NCBI GenBank assembly: GCA_013538715.1
Contig: JACAFH010000006.1
Coordinates: forward strand, 1 to 64,000
Reading direction: 5' to 3'
Source: Candidatus Nitrosothermus koennekei
Lineage (GTDB): Archaea > Thermoproteota > Nitrososphaeria > Nitrososphaerales > Nitrosocaldaceae
Length of the DNA: 64,000 bases
Position numbers and translations under genes: made by a program. Below are positions 45,517 through 53,777 of this stretch, in pieces (position 1 is the first letter of the stretch; the number at the start of each line of letters is the position of its first letter). Under the pieces are notes generated by a model that searched no databases, was not told where the DNA came from, and worked only from the letters and a program-made list of their open reading frames with translations.

Positions 45517-45710
45517 ACCTCTTCGCCAAATAAAGAATTATTAAAATGGTTAAAATAAGTATATCGTGAGTCAAAAGAAAATTCTTGGGCTCTTAATACG
45601 CTTATACCAACATCATATATGAATAACAGTTCATTTCCATCATAAACCGTATTAGAACTTTTTATTGTTCTTAATATATATATATCTAATATATCATCTT
45701 TAGCGATCAT
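45513..45710 (-). CDS. Small hypothetical protein co-translated with ABCE1
   Basis: A 65-residue protein with a strong Shine-Dalgarno site (GGAGGT, 6 bp before its ATG) and an ATGA overlap with the ABCE1 start, both good evidence that it is real. The content is mixed, with several aromatic residues and no motif. No family recognised; a link to translation is suggested only by position. Confidence 0.65.
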   Translation of the reverse strand: MIAKDDILDIYILRTIKSSNTVYDGNELLFIYDVGISVLRAQEFSFDSRYTYFNHFNNSLFGEEV

Positions 45711-46084
45711 ACTTTAACCTCCACATTTATATCATCTTCTCTATAAGCGCATATATTTCTATGTTCGTCTATGTTTGACTAATCACGTATATTCCACTCT
45801 TTTCAGGTTTGATATTAAATAACTTTTCATTTTAGTCATTTTATAGAACTTATCTTCTCATTATTAATGATTATATCAAGTAGAACTATATATGCATCTT
45901 GATAACAAATCCTTCTATCAATGATACTGCATATATATAACATGCACTATATAGTTAAGACAGGTTGAGATATGTGTGTAGCATAAACATAATAGGTAAT
46001 ATTAGAAATACATTTAGAATTGCTTTTTGACATAAAAATGATAAGACGTATTAGACTCAAATCTTATAATAAAATAATAAGGGT
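45711..46084. other. Intergenic region without recognised gene
   Basis: About 370 bp of AT-rich DNA. Apart from the ribosome-binding site and presumed promoter of the ABCE1 transcript at its left end, I find no coding frame or RNA gene. Confidence 0.55.
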
Positions 46085-46333
46085 TTATCTTGCCTTTCTA
46101 GCTGAGATTACTCCCCATGCTACTATGCCTATGCCCAAACCAGTTATCAATGGTATTGCTGGTATAATCATTGTAGATGGTTCTTGTGTAGTATGGCATA
46201 CTATGCCAAGCGCTTGACCTCTTGCAGTTGGACCGTTATGATCACATAAAGAATCTACTTGTGCAAATGCATTAGGTAGCATGCTAACTACTGCCAACGC
46301 CACTATCATTGCCATTATTAATGGTAGCTTCAT
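46085..46333 (-). CDS. Small exported protein with C-terminal membrane helix
   Basis: An 82-residue protein with a clear signal peptide (MKLPLIMAMIVALAVVSMLPNAFA), a short extracellular part with two Cys (CDHNGPTARGQALGIVC) that may form a disulfide, and a C-terminal membrane helix followed by ARKAR. A strong ribosome-binding site (GGAGAGGAT) precedes the ATG. No family recognised. It sits two genes from amoA. Confidence 0.8.
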   Translation of the reverse strand: MKLPLIMAMIVALAVVSMLPNAFAQVDSLCDHNGPTARGQALGIVCHTTQEPSTMIIPAIPLITGLGIGIVAWGVISARKAR

Positions 46334-46422
46334 ATCCTCTCCTACTAGGATATAGTATAACTTATATATAATTATGTCTCTTCTTCAATAAGACTTAAAT
46401 CTTAATTATTCATAGTAGTAAT

Positions 46423-46782
46423 ATGCTATATGTATATATACTTATTCCTATAGCTATAGTTGCAATCATTGTCTTAGTACTAGTTAATAATACTAATGGC
46501 ACGCTTGAAGTCGATGCATTCAAAGATCAGGCAGATGTAGTAGGTTTTTATCGCGTTATGTTAAAGAATAATGCTAATCATGATATCTCTAATATAATAG
46601 TTGATTTTGGAAATCATAATGTAACTATACCAAAATTACATCCAAATGAATCCATCATAATATCTCCCAAAGATACTATAATATCCAATTATGTAACTAT
46701 AAAAGCAGATCCAGATATATTTATTCAAAAAGAATTTAGAACCGCACCAAGAATGCCGGGAATGATAGGAGGTATGGGCTAG
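46423..46782 (+). CDS. Membrane-anchored extracellular hypothetical protein
   Basis: A 119-residue protein with an N-terminal anchor helix (residues 3-22) and a beta-rich outer domain (LEVDAFKDQADVVGFYRVMLKNNANHDISNIIVDFG), which looks immunoglobulin- or cupredoxin-like without copper ligands. It ends in PRMPGMIGGMG, a Met/Gly tail that could bind metal such as copper. Convergent with amoA, 140 bp away. No named family. Confidence 0.7.
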   Translation: MLYVYILIPIAIVAIIVLVLVNNTNGTLEVDAFKDQADVVGFYRVMLKNNANHDISNIIVDFGNHNVTIPKLHPNESIIISPKDTIISNYVTIKADPDIFIQKEFRTAPRMPGMIGGMG

Positions 46783-46903
46783 TTATTATTTTATATTGAA
46801 TAGAATTATTTAACCAATAAATCTATTAGAGGATTATCATATCTCTTGTTATTATTGTTATCTAAATTCATTATAATAGAAAGTGTAACATGTTTATATA
46901 TAA

Positions 46904-46920
46904 TAAAAAGGGGAAAAGGT
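46904..46920 (-). terminator. T-rich terminator of amoA
   Basis: Directly after the amoA stop the minus strand reads pyrimidine runs CCTTTTCCCCTTTTTATTA. Archaeal transcription commonly ends at such T tracts without a hairpin. Assigned from composition and position. Confidence 0.5.
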
Positions 46921-46922
46921 TT

Positions 46923-47576
46923 TTAATCCCACTTACTCCATGCTGCTGCCCATCTATATGTCCATGTATTTAACTTTGCTCCAAATGCTGCTATTGGAGG
47001 ACACATAACTGCACTAATACCAGCACCTAGTGCTACTGGACTGTTGTAGAATTTACCTACTTGTGGCTCTATTGGAGTCATATATTGCGGTAATGTCGGT
47101 CTTGGGTACTTGAAGGCTATCTCTAATGGATCTACTATTGTCATATAGTTTATCATGTTGAACAATGGGAATGACATTCCTGCTAATGATCCTCCTATTA
47201 ATATTAATGCATGCTTATTCCTATTTGTAGCCCAGTATGCTAGATCTAATAGCATACAGCTTGGTATGAACACTGGCCATCTCATAAAGTCATATGGGTA
47301 ACCTAGTCCACCAATCCATGCCCACATTGCAACCCAACCATAAACCGTCATTATTAAACCATAGTATGTTGCTGTGCCAGGAACACCAGTAAAGAGTAGG
47401 TAATAAACAGCACCTACTACAGTCATGGTAGATAAACCTAGGTTGAATAATACATACGATGTCCATCCCCAATCAGAATAGAATAGATAGTCTCCTGTAT
47501 TGATAACTAATAGCGTTGAATTTACTGCTACTACCACTATGAAGAGATAGTGTACTGTTCGTCTTATCCAGACCAT
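46923..47576 (-). CDS. amoA: Ammonia monooxygenase subunit A
   Basis: Membrane subunit of the copper enzyme that oxidizes ammonia to hydroxylamine, the energy source of this organism. The 217-residue protein is a typical archaeal AmoA: it opens VWIRRTVHYLFIVVVAVNSTLLVINTGDYLF, has YYGLIMTVYGWVAMWAWIGGLGYPYDFMRWPVFIPS and ends NTWTYRWAAAWSKWD, with about six membrane helices. The gene is preceded by amoX on the same strand; amoB and amoC are not in this window. A good TATA box lies just upstream, so it can be transcribed alone. Confidence 0.98.
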   Translation of the reverse strand: MVWIRRTVHYLFIVVVAVNSTLLVINTGDYLFYSDWGWTSYVLFNLGLSTMTVVGAVYYLLFTGVPGTATYYGLIMTVYGWVAMWAWIGGLGYPYDFMRWPVFIPSCMLLDLAYWATNRNKHALILIGGSLAGMSFPLFNMINYMTIVDPLEIAFKYPRPTLPQYMTPIEPQVGKFYNSPVALGAGISAVMCPPIAAFGAKLNTWTYRWAAAWSKWD

Positions 47577-47601
47577 GCTATCATAGAGTAAGAATATCGG
47601 G

Positions 47602-47609
47602 TATATAAA
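47602..47609 (-). promoter_or_regulatory. TATA box of amoA
   Basis: On the minus strand TTTATATA, a perfect archaeal TATA consensus, is centred about 29 bp before the amoA ATG. Transcription would start within a few bases of the ATG, giving a nearly leaderless mRNA. Confidence 0.6.
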
Positions 47610-47685
47610 ATTTATTTTTATTTAAAAAGGCCATAAGTCATAAATAAATATAAAATTTATTAATCATAATAAAATATAAAAGATT

Positions 47686-47946
47686 TTATTGTCTCTCTGC
47701 AACTGGTTTTTCATGAGCTACCTTCCAGATGAAGATGAATCCTACCCAGATTATTACTGACAGTACTGTTAATGCATACATACCAGATGAGAAGGCATAC
47801 GCCCATGGATAGTATGTGAATCCTACCCAGACGCCAAATGCAGTAGCAATCCATGCTAGGATAGCCCCTACAATATATAAGCCCTTCATATTCTCTGTCC
47901 TTTTACCAATCATCTTTTCTATTTCATCTCTAGATGGTGTAGACAT
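47686..47946 (-). CDS. amoX: AmoX, archaeal ammonia monooxygenase accessory subunit
   Basis: An 86-residue protein matching the small orf38/AmoX found beside archaeal amo genes and believed to be a subunit of the complex. It has a charged cytoplasmic start (SRDEIEKMIGKRTENMKG), two membrane helices (about 25-45 and 53-75, with WVGFTYYPWAYAFSSGMYAL between) and a charged tail. It is 109 bp upstream of amoA on the same strand. Confidence 0.92.
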   Translation of the reverse strand: MSTPSRDEIEKMIGKRTENMKGLYIVGAILAWIATAFGVWVGFTYYPWAYAFSSGMYALTVLSVIIWVGFIFIWKVAHEKPVAERQ

Positions 47947-47968
47947 TGCATTAATTAAGGAATAATGT

Positions 47969-47977
47969 ATTTTTAAG
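47969..47977 (-). promoter_or_regulatory. Possible TATA box of amoX
   Basis: The minus strand reads TTAAAAATA about 27 bp before the amoX ATG with a purine-rich flank. This would again give a near-leaderless transcript. Weaker match than at amoA. Confidence 0.35.
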
Positions 47978-48128
47978 TTTTACGCTTTGTAAACACTATT
48001 GATTTAGTTATGTAAATGATAATTTACTATTTTACGTCTTAATGTATCTACACAATCTTTATTGATATATTGTTCACAAAAGAATAAACCTAATATTCAT
48101 ATAATGTATCATGTAGAAATATTCCATA

Positions 48129-49691
48129 TTGACTCAGGTAGAGAGTAAAGAGAAACATAAATGGAGCACATTAATTCATAATGGCGTAGCATTTCCGCCT
48201 GCATATAACTATAAAGGTTTAAGCATAAAAATCAAAGATAAGGAGATAAAATTAACACCAGAGCAAGAGGAGATGGCATATGCATGGGCTAAGAAAAAAG
48301 ATACGCCATATATTAAGGATAATGTATTTGTAACTAATTTCCTAAGCGATTTCTTGAGATTATTTCCTGAAGAATTTAGAGATGCTAATATAAAAGATAT
48401 AGATTTTAATTCTCTATATGAATATGTAGATAATGAAAAAAGAGCAAAAGAGCTTCTAAGTAAAGAAGAAAAAAAGATTTTAGCAGCAGAGCGAAAAAAG
48501 ATAAGAGAAGAGATGAGAAACAAATATGCATGGGCTATTGTAGATGGAGTAAAATTTGACGTAGCAAACTGGATGGTAGAACCTCCTGGATTATTTATGG
48601 GAAGAGGAGAGCATCCACTTAGAGGACGATGGAAGCCACGTATTAATGATAATGACATAATACTTAATCTAGGAGAGGATGCACCAATTCCTAAAGGTAA
48701 CTGGAAAGATATAGTTCATGATCATGAATCTATGTGGCTTGCAAAGTGGATAGATAAATTGACAAATAAAGAGAAGTATGTATGGTTGTCAGATACTGCA
48801 AAATTAAGACAAGAAAGGGACAAAGCTAAATATGACAAAGCTAAAGAACTCTCAAAACATATAGATAAAGTTGTAAAGAGGATCTATAAATCCATGAATG
48901 CTAAAAATAAGAGAGAGAGAATGGTAGCAACTGTAGCATATCTAATATATAAATTAGCTATGAGGGTAGGTGATGAAAAGGATTCAGATGAAGCTGATAC
49001 AGTAGGTGCATCTACATTACGACTGGAGCACGTCAAATTGAACAGAGATAGTATAGAGTTTGATTTCCTTGGTAAGGATAGTGTTAGATGGCAGAAGAGT
49101 ATAAAGATAGATGAAGAGAATAAGATAGTATACGATAATTTGAAAGAGTTTATGGATGGCAAAAAGAGAGGCGATGTTATATTCTCTGATATAACATCTA
49201 GAAGTGTTAACGATTTCTTAGGAAAGATAGTTAAAGGATTAACGGCAAAAGTATTTAGAACATATCTTGCTACAGAAGTAGTTGCAAAATATTTATCTAA
49301 AATAGATAAAGAGTTAACTACTAGTGAATACGCAAAGATATATCATGCTAAGATGGCAAATTTACAAGCAGCAATAACATGTAATCATAAACGTGCGCCT
49401 CCTAAAAATTTTGAGAAGAGTTTAGAGAAAAAGGAGGAGAGATTAAAAAAGATACTTTCTACTACTCCAAAGACAGAGAAGCAAGCAAGAAGACTTAAGG
49501 AGCAGGAAGAGAAGATAAGATTTCAGTTGGAATTATCTATAAATACTAAGGACTACAATCTTAACACATCATTAAGGAATTATATAGATCCTAGAGTATT
49601 CAAATCATGGTGTGATCAAGTTGGTCTTAAATGGCAGAGTTTATATCCAACATCTTTACAAAGGAAATTTCAATGGGTTAATGATACGTAG
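48129..49691 (+). CDS. top1B: DNA topoisomerase IB (eukaryotic type)
   Basis: Relaxes supercoils by cutting one strand through a tyrosine. The 520-residue protein has the eukaryotic Top1 core (GVAFPPAYNYKG at the start, KYVWLSDTAKLRQERDKAKYDKAKEL, YLIYKLAMRVGDEKDSDEADTVGASTLRLEHV with catalytic Arg, DFLGKDSVRW) and the C-terminal Tyr485 in SLRNYIDPR. The presence of this enzyme is characteristic of Thaumarchaeota among archaea. The start codon is TTG at 48129. Confidence 0.96.
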   Translation: MTQVESKEKHKWSTLIHNGVAFPPAYNYKGLSIKIKDKEIKLTPEQEEMAYAWAKKKDTPYIKDNVFVTNFLSDFLRLFPEEFRDANIKDIDFNSLYEYVDNEKRAKELLSKEEKKILAAERKKIREEMRNKYAWAIVDGVKFDVANWMVEPPGLFMGRGEHPLRGRWKPRINDNDIILNLGEDAPIPKGNWKDIVHDHESMWLAKWIDKLTNKEKYVWLSDTAKLRQERDKAKYDKAKELSKHIDKVVKRIYKSMNAKNKRERMVATVAYLIYKLAMRVGDEKDSDEADTVGASTLRLEHVKLNRDSIEFDFLGKDSVRWQKSIKIDEENKIVYDNLKEFMDGKKRGDVIFSDITSRSVNDFLGKIVKGLTAKVFRTYLATEVVAKYLSKIDKELTTSEYAKIYHAKMANLQAAITCNHKRAPPKNFEKSLEKKEERLKKILSTTPKTEKQARRLKEQEEKIRFQLELSINTKDYNLNTSLRNYIDPRVFKSWCDQVGLKWQSLYPTSLQRKFQWVNDT

Positions 49692-49886
49692 GTAGCGAGC
49701 GCTTCTATATCTGAATTTATATATAATCAAATTATATTATTTCACTTATAATCAATTTAAATAATTATAGGTTAATATCTATAATAATATATCTCTTATT
49801 CATAATATTTAGTTAGTTCTTTATTCGAGTAGTATAACACGATAAGATTTAAATTATAATTGAATTTTCTTTATTATGATCTATAA

Positions 49887-50384
49887 ATGATAAATTGGCT
49901 ACAGCGGGTTGGTAGTGCAATACCACGTGGCTTCTCTAGATATTATGTATTAACATTACTTAAAGAACAAGCATTAACTGGTAAACAGATAATGGAGGTT
50001 GCTGCAAAGGATAGTGGAGGTATGTGGAAACCATCAGCAGGATTAGTATATCCTTTACTTGGTAGATTGTTACAAGAAGGTCTAATAGAAGAGGATGAAA
50101 TGGGTAGGTATAGAATAACAGAGAAAGGATTGAATGTTCTTAAAGATATACAATATATGGAAGATATAGTGAAGAAGCAGCTGGATGTGGTTTTAAAGAT
50201 TGGTAATGTGGGAAAGTTTGTTGTAGCAGATCTACTTGAGCGTTTAACCTCTATCTCAAGCATATTAGGAGAGAATTTGGATAAGATGACTAAAGAAGAG
50301 AGAGAAAAGTATAAAGAGTTTTTATTGAAGGAACTTAAAAAGATAGAAGAGAGAGATAGAAGAGAGAAGATAAATATAGAATAA
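49887..50384 (+). CDS. PadR-family transcriptional regulator
   Basis: A 165-residue protein. Residues 12-90 are a PadR winged helix: IPRGFSRYYVLTLLKEQALTGKQIMEVAAKDSGGMWKPSAGLVYPLLGRLLQEGLIEEDEMGRYRITEKG, followed by a long C-terminal helix that should form the dimer. Members respond to small phenolic or other compounds. The stop overlaps the next start by one base (TAATG), so it may control or be co-made with the PP-loop protein. Confidence 0.92.
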   Translation: MINWLQRVGSAIPRGFSRYYVLTLLKEQALTGKQIMEVAAKDSGGMWKPSAGLVYPLLGRLLQEGLIEEDEMGRYRITEKGLNVLKDIQYMEDIVKKQLDVVLKIGNVGKFVVADLLERLTSISSILGENLDKMTKEEREKYKEFLLKELKKIEERDRREKINIE

Positions 50385-51328
50385 TGATAACTTTATGCTC
50401 TAAATTATCTTATATTTTAAGAAAGGAACTAGATTGTAATACAATAATGTTATCTGGGGGACTAGATTCTAGTATATTATCAATAATTGGGAAAGGTATG
50501 TTAAAGAATGCTATTACAATAGCATATAAAGATGCTCCAGATCTAGAGTATGCAAAATTTATAGCAAAAGAATGTAATATGAAGCATATAATAAGTAATA
50601 TTGATGATAATAAAGTGTTAACATATGCTAGAGAAATAATAAGGATTATGCATACATTCTCTCCTATTGAGATTAGGAACAGTATAGTTATATACGCATC
50701 ATTACTAGAAGCAAAAAAGAACTCTATTGATTGTATAATAACGGGTGATGGAGCAGATGAATTATTTGCTGGTTATAATTATCTATTACACTTTGATTAT
50801 GAACAATTAAGTAAAGAATTAGAGAGACTACTAAAAATAATGAGTTTTTCATCGATACCTATATCAAATGATCTCCATGTTAGGATATCTCAACCGTATC
50901 TCTCCAACGAGATTATAGAACTTGCTAAGAGTATTCCTATAGAGCTTAAGGTTAGAGAGTATAATGGTGTTAGATTCGGTAAATGGATTTTAAGAGAGTG
51001 TTTCAAAGAGTTTAGAGAGATAGCATTTAGGAAGAAGATGGCTATGGAAGAGGGTTCCGGTTTAAGTAATATATCTTATCTATTTGATGCTATTATAGAC
51101 GATCTTACTTATAACATGGAGAGTAAGAGTATATATGAAAATGAAAGGGTGAAGATAAGGAGTAAAGAACATCTCTATTATTATAAAATATTTAGAGAAT
51201 TATTTGGTGCTCCAAAATATAATAATAAAGGCTTTCTATGTCCAGATTGCCTCTCTTCTATTGAAAGAGATTTTAGATTTTGTAAAGTATGTGGAGCGTT
51301 CCCTATAAAGCCTATTTATATTTGTTAG
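50384..51328 (+). CDS. Asparagine-synthetase-like PP-loop ATPase with zinc ribbon
   Basis: A 314-residue protein with the synthetase half of asparagine synthetase but no glutamine amidotransferase domain. The ATP loop is LSGGLDSSILSI (about 24-35) and the second motif GDGADELFAGYNYLL (about 124-138). The C-terminal 35 residues form a zinc ribbon (CPDC-x10-CKVC). Such short forms may use ammonia directly or act on a tRNA, protein or metabolite carboxylate; the reaction is not known. Its end overlaps the small YHS gene by 17 bp. Confidence 0.85.
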   Translation: MITLCSKLSYILRKELDCNTIMLSGGLDSSILSIIGKGMLKNAITIAYKDAPDLEYAKFIAKECNMKHIISNIDDNKVLTYAREIIRIMHTFSPIEIRNSIVIYASLLEAKKNSIDCIITGDGADELFAGYNYLLHFDYEQLSKELERLLKIMSFSSIPISNDLHVRISQPYLSNEIIELAKSIPIELKVREYNGVRFGKWILRECFKEFREIAFRKKMAMEEGSGLSNISYLFDAIIDDLTYNMESKSIYENERVKIRSKEHLYYYKIFRELFGAPKYNNKGFLCPDCLSSIERDFRFCKVCGAFPIKPIYIC

Positions 51329-51449
51329 GTTTCTTTGCAAAGATCTTCTTGCAACCATCACAACAAAAGTAATACTTCCTACCTTCATATTCATATTCTA
51401 CAGCATCTTTCTCTTCTAACTCTATCCCACAGACCGGATCTTTCGGCAT
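51312..51449 (-). CDS. YHS-domain microprotein
   Basis: A 45-residue protein made of one YHS/TRASH-like domain: DPVCGIELEEKDAVEYEYEGRKYYFCCDGCKKIFAKKP. Cys in PVCG and in CCDGC are the expected metal ligands. Such domains bind copper or other soft metals in chaperones, ATPases and regulators, which fits a copper-dependent ammonia oxidizer. ATG at 51449; no longer start exists. Confidence 0.85.
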   Translation of the reverse strand: MPKDPVCGIELEEKDAVEYEYEGRKYYFCCDGCKKIFAKKPNKYK

Positions 51450-51481
51450 ACATTTATTGTATAAATCTAATCATAAATATC

Positions 51482-51986
51482 TTATGCCTTCACAATTACC
51501 ATTACACTATCTTTATATTCCCTCTCTATACCCTTCTTCCATTCTTCCCAATAGTCATAAGTAACATCCAACTCAAAAAGCACTATAAAGATATACTTAT
51601 AGTAATTTAGATATCTTACGATCTTATCTGCTATAGTCTTGAGCTCCCTACTTGTAGTAGGTCCTTTTATCTCTATAGCTATATTTTTAATTACTATATC
51701 TGGTCTTGATGAACCGGTTTGTTGTTCAAGTTCTGCTTCAGGAAACTCTTTTCTAAGATAACCCCAAAGACTATACTGGTAATCACGTTCACTATTACAT
51801 CGAGGTGGTTTAAATTCCTCTATCTCCGTTTTGATTACGCTAACCGTATCAGGTAACGACTTCTCATCCCTCTTCTGTAATATTTTTGCAATTTTTTATC
51901 ACCCTAATGGTAAGGTCTGCTATACTACCTTCTTTATATAGCTTTTTATTATGCTTTCTAGTTCTAATTCTGCTTTTTATACTCAT
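51482..51986 (-). pseudogene. PDDEXK nuclease-like gene with one frameshift
   Basis: The frame starts ATG at 51986 (MSIKSRIRTRKHNKKLYKEG) and runs to a six-A tract (plus-strand T at 51892-51897). Beyond it the sense continues in the +1 frame: KIAKILQKRDEKSLPDTVSVIK, then RDYQYSLWGYLRKEFPEAEL and the nuclease core SRPDIVIKNIAIEIKGPT (PD-x6-E-x-K) to a stop at 51482. Only this one change separates the two parts, so it could be a recent mutation, a sequencing error or a programmed shift. Joined, it would give about 167 residues, similar to small restriction-like nucleases. Confidence 0.75.
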
Positions 51987-52063
51987 TTATATATTAAATA
52001 TTAATATATAAATATTTTAATATAACGATAACATCAAATATCCTATTATGAAAGTATAATGAT

Positions 52064-52294
52064 ATGGTAGAAGAGAGTGAACAAGATTTAGTAAAGTTGT
52101 TCGAAGATCTAGTTAAAGAATATGGAAAGACACAGAGTCTTAATATGTTTAAGCATTATCATAGAACAGGATTTGGACCAAAACACCCACCTACTATTCC
52201 AGATAATATAGAGTATGTAATAGATGGGAGGAAGGTAAAAGTTAGGTGTATTTGTGGTGCATCATTAGATCTTACAGACTATAATAAGATCTGA
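52064..52294 (+). CDS. Small hypothetical protein with CxC motif
   Basis: A 76-residue protein: acidic helix at the start (EESEQDLVKLFEDLVKEYGK), a middle with HYHRTGFGPKHPP, and a final strand pair with RCICGASLDLTDY. The two Cys and several His could bind metal. No signal or membrane part. No family recognised; the frame has good codon use and no competing gene. Confidence 0.65.
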   Translation: MVEESEQDLVKLFEDLVKEYGKTQSLNMFKHYHRTGFGPKHPPTIPDNIEYVIDGRKVKVRCICGASLDLTDYNKI

Positions 52295-52309
52295 GCAATA
52301 TAAATATCC

Positions 52310-52846
52310 TTATGTACGTATATTAAATTTCTCATTATAATGCTTCATAGATTTGATCAAAACATCTTTTGCATATGGAGCGTCATACCAGCCTACAATC
52401 TCGACTTTTTTACCCTCTAGATCCTTATATACTTGAAAGAAATGTGACATCTCTTTAAGTACATGTGTTTCTATATCATTAATACTATTCAATCCATCAT
52501 ATCTAGGATCATTAACAGGTACACATAAGATCTTATCATCTATAGTTCCTGAATCATTCATACGTAGCAATCCTATAGGTCTCGCTTCTATCAATACCCC
52601 TGGATATGTAGGATTTGTAACAAGCACTAGAGCATCTAATGGGTCTCCATCTTCTCCTAATGTTTGAGGTATCATACCATAATCTCCAGGATAGTGTAAA
52701 GGTGAGAATAGTACTCTATCTAGTTTTATTATATTGCTATCCTTATCATATTCATACTTATTCATTGAACCTTTTGGAATTTCTACTATTACATTGATTA
52801 TATCTGGCACATTCTTACCAATATGTAATCCATGCCATAAATTCAT
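52310..52846 (-). CDS. ppa: Inorganic pyrophosphatase (soluble, family I)
   Basis: Hydrolyses pyrophosphate, pulling biosynthetic reactions forward. The 178-residue protein shows IVEIPKGSMNKYEYDK, FSPLHYPGDYGMIPQTL and the signature DGDPLDALVL (about 67-76) with the metal-binding Asp residues. Normal size. It starts 26 bp after the ribosomal S9 stop on the same strand and so may be read through from the ribosomal operon. Confidence 0.96.
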   Translation of the reverse strand: MNLWHGLHIGKNVPDIINVIVEIPKGSMNKYEYDKDSNIIKLDRVLFSPLHYPGDYGMIPQTLGEDGDPLDALVLVTNPTYPGVLIEARPIGLLRMNDSGTIDDKILCVPVNDPRYDGLNSINDIETHVLKEMSHFFQVYKDLEGKKVEIVGWYDAPYAKDVLIKSMKHYNEKFNIRT

Positions 52847-52872
52847 GTTAATATATAGTAGCGAGTTATATT

Positions 52873-53304
52873 TTATCTATACGATTTCTGTCTCCTTCTT
52901 CTTGCACCAGGACCACCAAATTTTTTAGGTTCAACTTGTCTAGGATCTCCTGATAATAGATGTTTATCATACTCTATGAATTTGGCTGTTAGTTCTTCTC
53001 TTACAGATTTTGATAATGGATGTGTAGTATCAGATTTATAACCTGTAAGAGCTCTTGCTATAGCCGTAGCAACTGCTACTGCTTGACCCATGATACCACC
53101 ACCTTCTACTCTAATATTTATGTCAACTGTATTTATTATATCCCCAGCGATCCTTAAAGGAACAATCATAACATCTCTGGCAACTGTTGGTGTTATAATC
53201 TCGATTGGTATATTATTTATCCTAACCCTACCTTTACCTTTTACTATACTTGCTACTGCTCTTGCACATTTTCTTGATGCTGGATATAGTTCTAACCTAT
53301 TCAT
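52873..53304 (-). CDS. rps9: Ribosomal protein uS9
   Basis: A 143-residue small-subunit protein whose C-terminal tail reaches the P-site tRNA. Motifs: RKCARAVASIVKGKGRVRINN, GGGIMGQAVAVATAIARAL and the basic tail GARRRRQKSYR with the conserved terminal KSYR. It overlaps the L13 end by 4 bp and closes the visible part of the rpoD cluster. Confidence 0.97.
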   Translation of the reverse strand: MNRLELYPASRKCARAVASIVKGKGRVRINNIPIEIITPTVARDVMIVPLRIAGDIINTVDINIRVEGGGIMGQAVAVATAIARALTGYKSDTTHPLSKSVREELTAKFIEYDKHLLSGDPRQVEPKKFGGPGARRRRQKSYR

Positions 53305-53777
53305 TCATTCCACCCTATAAGCTTTGCAATTTCAGATATAGGTGTATAGTATAATATAGGTTTTCTTATCTTTGCATCTTGTATCTGTATAGCATCAGTT
53401 TTTGAATATTCATTAGGTACTCCAATGTAAACTCTTAGTCTGTCCATTGCTCTCATACCTTTAGGCCTTCTTATAGGTACCATACCTCTAACCATCTTTG
53501 TGATTATATTATTTGGGGCTCTAGGATGAATAGGTGTATGTTTAGGATTTATGACACTCTTTATCTGTAGATAATCTCTATACTCTTTTAATATACTATA
53601 CTTATTACCACTAAATACAGATTTCTCTGAGTTAAGTATCACTACCCTTTTACCGTTTAAGAGTAATTTTGCTACATTAGAACATAGTCTTCCTGCAATA
53701 TGATCAGTTGCATCTATTATAAGTGTGTCTTTCTTATTTGCTAAATCTTTTAACTCTTCTCGTGAGAGCTCAACCAA
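53301..53777 (-). CDS. rpl13: Ribosomal protein uL13
   Basis: A 158-residue large-subunit protein. It shows IIDATDHIAGRLCSNVAKLLLNGKRVVILNSEK, then the basic region APNNIITKMVRGMVPIRRPKGMRAMDRLRVYIGVP, typical of archaeal L13. It overlaps L18e by 8 bp and S9 by 4 bp within the operon. Confidence 0.97.
   Translation of the reverse strand: MVELSREELKDLANKKDTLIIDATDHIAGRLCSNVAKLLLNGKRVVILNSEKSVFSGNKYSILKEYRDYLQIKSVINPKHTPIHPRAPNNIITKMVRGMVPIRRPKGMRAMDRLRVYIGVPNEYSKTDAIQIQDAKIRKPILYYTPISEIAKLIGWNE

Noticed and set aside
46020-46217. Plus-strand frame of 65 residues
   Set aside because: It is antisense to the exported 82-residue protein that has a clear signal peptide and ribosome-binding site.
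51335-51610. Plus-strand frame of 91 residues
   Set aside because: It is antisense to the YHS microprotein and the nuclease remnant, both with recognisable domains.
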